A stretch of DNA of 64,000 bases, from assembly GCA_947494705.1 (NCBI GenBank), contig CANLVN010000002.1, positions 372,001 through 436,000 on the forward strand. Reading direction: 5' to 3'. Origin of the DNA: an uncultured Erythrobacter sp. (GTDB taxonomy: Bacteria; Pseudomonadota; Alphaproteobacteria; Sphingomonadales; Sphingomonadaceae). The first letter of the stretch is position 1. Every line of letters starts with the position of its first letter. The notes beneath the pieces were generated by a model. It was not told the DNA's origin. It saw only the letters and a list, made by a program, of their open reading frames with translations, and did no database searches. A program made the translations under genes and the position numbers. Below, one piece after another: positions 61,393 through 64,000 of the stretch.

Positions 61393-63258
61393 TTGACCGC
61401 GCACGCCACCACATCGCCCGCTTCTTTGCAGCCGATCGCCGATCCTTCCGACGATCCGATCCTGCAGGACGTCGACAGCGCCAACAATCTGGTCGAGCTG
61501 TTCCTGAAGCGTGCCGATGAGAAAGGCGACGCGCCTTTTCTCGGGCGCAAGCAGGACGGCGAATGGCGCACCCAGAGCTGGCGCGAAACGGCCGATCAGA
61601 TTTGCCTGCTAGCCGAAAGCCTGCGTCATATCGGTCTGCAGGAAGGCGACCGTGTTGCACTGGTGAGCGAAAATCGCCCCGAATGGTGCATTGCCGATAT
61701 CGCGATCATGGCGGCCGGGTGCATCTCGGTCCCGACCTACATCACCAATACCGAGCGCGATCACGCGCATATCTTCGACAATTCGGGCGCGCGCGCGGTC
61801 ATCGTTTCGACGGAGAAGCTGCTGAAACCGGTAGTCGGGGCCATCGCGCGGACCGGCAATGTCGATCATGTCATCGGGATCGACGACCTGCATCGTCGCC
61901 AGGCGGGCAGCTTTGAATATCACAACTGGGACCACCTCATAGAAGGCGACGCGGAAGCGGCTCGTGCGGCGGTTGACGCCCGCATTGCCGGCATCAAGCG
62001 CGAGGACACCGCCTGCCTCATCTACACGAGCGGCACGGGCGGCGCACCGCGCGGGGTGAAGCAGCATCACGGATCGATCCTGTGTAACGTCGCGGGCGCG
62101 GCGGACATCCTCATCAACGATTTCGGCATCGAAAACGAAAGGTTCCTCTCCTTCCTTCCGCTGAGCCATGCCTACGAGCATTCCGGCGGCCAATACCTGC
62201 CGATCGGGGTGGGTGCGGAGATCTTCTATTCCGAGGGGCTGGAGAAGCTTGCGAGCAATATCGAGGAAACCCGGCCTACGCTGATGGTCGTGGTCCCGCG
62301 CCTTTTCGAAGTGCTGCGCACGCGCATCATGAAGCAGATCGAGAAGCAGGGACGCGTCCCCAACATGCTGATGGATGCTGCGCTCAGGATCAGCGAGCAT
62401 TCGCGCGATGGCAAGGTGCGCAAACGCGACATGCCCATGAACATGATGATCGAGCGCACCCTTCGGCCAAAGATCCGCGCCAAGTTCGGCGGGCGGATCA
62501 AGGCGATGGTATCGGGCGGTGCGCCGCTCAATCCTGAAGTCGGCAATTTCTTCGACGCGATGGGTCTGACAATGCTGCAGGGCTATGGTCAGACCGAGGC
62601 CGGGCCGGTGATCAGCTGCAACCGTCCCAGCGTCGGCCTGAAGATGGACACTGTCGGCCCGCCGATGCGCGGGGTCGACATCGAGATTGCCGAGGATGGC
62701 GAGATCCTGTGTCGCGGCGAACTGGTGATGCACGGATATTGGCGCAACGAAGCCGAAACGGCGCGCACCATCAGGGATGGCTGGCTCCATACCGGCGATA
62801 TCGGCCATCTCGACGACAAGGGCCGCATCGTCATCACCGACCGCAAGAAGGACATGATCGTCAATGACAAGGGCGACAATGTCGCCCCGCAGAAGATCGA
62901 GGGGATGCTGACCCTGCAACCAGAAATCGCGCAGGCGATGGTGAGCGGCGACAAGCGGCCCTACGTCGTTGGCCTGGTTGTGCCGGATGCGGAGTGGGCC
63001 CTGGAATGGGCACGCGCGAATGATGAGCGCTTCGACATGAAGGCGCTACAGGACCTCCCCGCCTTCAAGAATGCAGTGCGCGCGGCGGTCGACCGGACCA
63101 ATGCCGAACTTTCCGTAGTCGAGAAAGTCCGCCAGTTCGCCTTTGCCGACGAGGCGTTCAGCATCGAGAACGAGGAAATGACGCCGAGCATGAAGATCAG
63201 GCGTCACAAGATCCGGGATCGGTACCAGGACAGGATCGACGGGCTTTATCGGGGTTAA
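61393..63258 (+). CDS. AMP-dependent long-chain acyl-CoA synthetase-like enzyme
   Basis: A 621-residue adenylate-forming enzyme. Motifs: LIYTSGTGGAPRGVKQHH (ATP loop), FLSFLPLSHAYEHSGGQYLP, GYGQTEAGPVISCNRP, WLHTGDIGHLDDKGRIVITD (A8) and ITDRKKDMIVNDKGDNVAPQ. The length and the long linker fit the FadD15/FAA-type long-chain acyl-CoA ligases. It starts at TTG with GAGGAAC close upstream. It activates long fatty acids; the substrate is not known. Confidence 0.88.
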   Translation: MTAHATTSPASLQPIADPSDDPILQDVDSANNLVELFLKRADEKGDAPFLGRKQDGEWRTQSWRETADQICLLAESLRHIGLQEGDRVALVSENRPEWCIADIAIMAAGCISVPTYITNTERDHAHIFDNSGARAVIVSTEKLLKPVVGAIARTGNVDHVIGIDDLHRRQAGSFEYHNWDHLIEGDAEAARAAVDARIAGIKREDTACLIYTSGTGGAPRGVKQHHGSILCNVAGAADILINDFGIENERFLSFLPLSHAYEHSGGQYLPIGVGAEIFYSEGLEKLASNIEETRPTLMVVVPRLFEVLRTRIMKQIEKQGRVPNMLMDAALRISEHSRDGKVRKRDMPMNMMIERTLRPKIRAKFGGRIKAMVSGGAPLNPEVGNFFDAMGLTMLQGYGQTEAGPVISCNRPSVGLKMDTVGPPMRGVDIEIAEDGEILCRGELVMHGYWRNEAETARTIRDGWLHTGDIGHLDDKGRIVITDRKKDMIVNDKGDNVAPQKIEGMLTLQPEIAQAMVSGDKRPYVVGLVVPDAEWALEWARANDERFDMKALQDLPAFKNAVRAAVDRTNAELSVVEKVRQFAFADEAFSIENEEMTPSMKIRRHKIRDRYQDRIDGLYRG

Positions 63259-63752
63259 GCGTTCTTAAGCTGCTCGATCAGCTTGGTCTGCTCCATCAAG
63301 TTGGCGACTTGAGCCTGGATCGAGCGACCATCGCTCGAAGCAATCCGCCGCAGCTCATCGCGTTCTTCCTTCGTCCAGACACGATCAGGCGTCACATCAT
63401 TCTTATCACGAGGAAGGTGTCGGGTAACATAGGCCGGACTTCCGGACTCCTCGTAAAGAATACGAACCGTGCAATGAGCAAGGACGTGACGAACGGGGCG
63501 GAGCCGTTGCCAGCGACCGATGCGCTTCTCAAGGTTCCGACAGGAACGCTCCTCACTTCGAACCAAACGGTCTCTGAGTTCCTTGACACTGCCTAGTGCG
63601 CCACTTTTGATCGATAGATCGAGCTCACGACACAATTGTCCGATCGCTTGTTCAGCCGTGGCGAAGCTGACCAGAACTTGCGCGAGCCATTGATAGGCAT
63701 CAGCCAGATCCTTTTTGGCTCCGGCTGCGACGATCGGAACTTCTTGGGTCAA
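63255..63752 (-). CDS. Hypothetical protein
   Basis: A 165-residue, helical, charged protein (LAQVLVSFATAEQAIGQLCR, EKRIGRWQRLRPVRHVLAHC). No family was recognised. It starts at TTG 63752, overlapping the stop of the next upstream gene (TTGA), and its own stop overlaps the convergent acyl-CoA synthetase stop by 4 bases. AT-richer than neighbours. Confidence 0.55.
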   Translation of the reverse strand: MTQEVPIVAAGAKKDLADAYQWLAQVLVSFATAEQAIGQLCRELDLSIKSGALGSVKELRDRLVRSEERSCRNLEKRIGRWQRLRPVRHVLAHCTVRILYEESGSPAYVTRHLPRDKNDVTPDRVWTKEERDELRRIASSDGRSIQAQVANLMEQTKLIEQLKNA

Positions 63753-64000
63753 GCCGCCTCAACATCCTCGACATATTCGGGATAGAAACCCGGTGCGCGA
63801 TCCGACCAGCCCGGAGCTGTTGCCGCCGCTTCGCTCAGGCTTTGCAGCAGGGTCTTGCGGTGTTGCGGGCGGATCACCGGAAGCGCCGCCGCGGCGCAGA
63901 AGGCAGCGGGAAGGTAAGGGCGCGCCTGTGCGCCCAGCAGCCGTTCGTAGAGAAAACGGAAGGCGGAGAAGCTTTCCAGACGCTCCTGCTCGAGATCGAA
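63749..64000 (-). CDS. 3' part of an unidentified gene running off the window
   Basis: An 83-codon open frame on the minus strand, entering at 64000 and ending with TGA at 63751-63749. Readable parts: FDLEQERLESFSAFRFLYER, LLGAQARPYLPAAFCAAAAL, PGWSDRAPGFYPEYVEDVEA. Codon use is like the backbone. No motif allows naming. Confidence 0.6.
   Translation of the reverse strand, partial: FDLEQERLESFSAFRFLYERLLGAQARPYLPAAFCAAAALPVIRPQHRKTLLQSLSEAAATAPGWSDRAPGFYPEYVEDVEAA

Noticed and set aside
61609-62919. 436-codon minus-strand open frame over the acyl-CoA synthetase gene
   Set aside because: GC-rich antisense shadow; the plus-strand gene has complete adenylate-forming motifs.

Overview
The window looks like the chromosome of a GC-rich alphaproteobacterium, most likely a marine Sphingomonadales member of the Erythrobacter group. 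This is inferred from the backbone genes (nadC, purD, xseA, a complete suf operon, mmcB, tadA, rpmB, an alphaproteobacterial DUF2093 gene, a PAS_5 protein) and from very tight gene packing with ATGA-type overlaps. No rRNA and no CRISPR array was seen.

Bases 1 to about 24,690 form an accessory island whose right edge abuts the 3' end of a tRNA-Arg(CCG) gene (24697-24773, minus strand). The left edge lies outside the window. From left to right the island holds: a GIY-YIG nuclease; a large serine recombinase translationally coupled to two ParB/RepB-like proteins; several orphan genes, including a YbjQ-like pair and a GIY-YIG gene with one in-frame stop; and a five-gene plus-strand cluster of Vsr endonuclease, cytosine-5 DNA methyltransferase, a 993-residue protein with GHKL ATPase signatures at both ends, a receiver-domain protein and a 186-residue unknown. 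A convergent HNH endonuclease follows. A minus-strand plasmid-type block then runs from 24451 down to 17021: RepC-like initiator, unknown, candidate oriT, RHH/membrane accessory protein, MobF relaxase-helicase, ParA, small RHH-like protein and a membrane protein. The block resembles a captured or integrated mobilizable plasmid. No type IV secretion genes are visible.

Bases 24,774-64,000 are backbone. 24.9-34.5 kb holds mmcB, a sterol-desaturase-type hydroxylase, a DUF2141 protein, an acidic PAS protein, an App1-type phosphatase, an esterase, and an envelope quality-control run (M48 protease with TPR-like tail, DsbA-like thioredoxin, second HExxH protease). 34.5-36.6 kb is a LytS/LytTR two-component pair. 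36.7-38.6 kb is nadC, a membrane protein and RNase T2. 38.7-45.9 kb holds lipoproteins, tadA, rpmB, a phytase-like esterase, an M23 peptidase, DUF2093, xseA and purD. 45.9-50.9 kb holds a lipoprotein cytochrome c behind a consensus FNR/FixK box, a LysR regulator with a palindromic operator, a 29-residue microprotein, an adenosine-kinase-like sugar kinase and an EI24 membrane protein. 50.9-57.1 kb is an eight-gene overlapping suf operon (sufR-sufB-DUF559-sufC-sufD-sufS-DUF59-sufA). 57.2-64 kb holds an AraC regulator, pyrD, gamma-glutamyltransferase and a long-chain acyl-CoA synthetase-like enzyme.

The strongest candidate for an undescribed system is 8924-15889. It joins a Dcm/Vsr modification pair to what reads as a histidine-kinase/receiver phosphorelay, with no helicase and no recognisable restriction nuclease other than Vsr and the neighbouring HNH protein. 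Functions given for this cluster are inferences from motifs and gene order.
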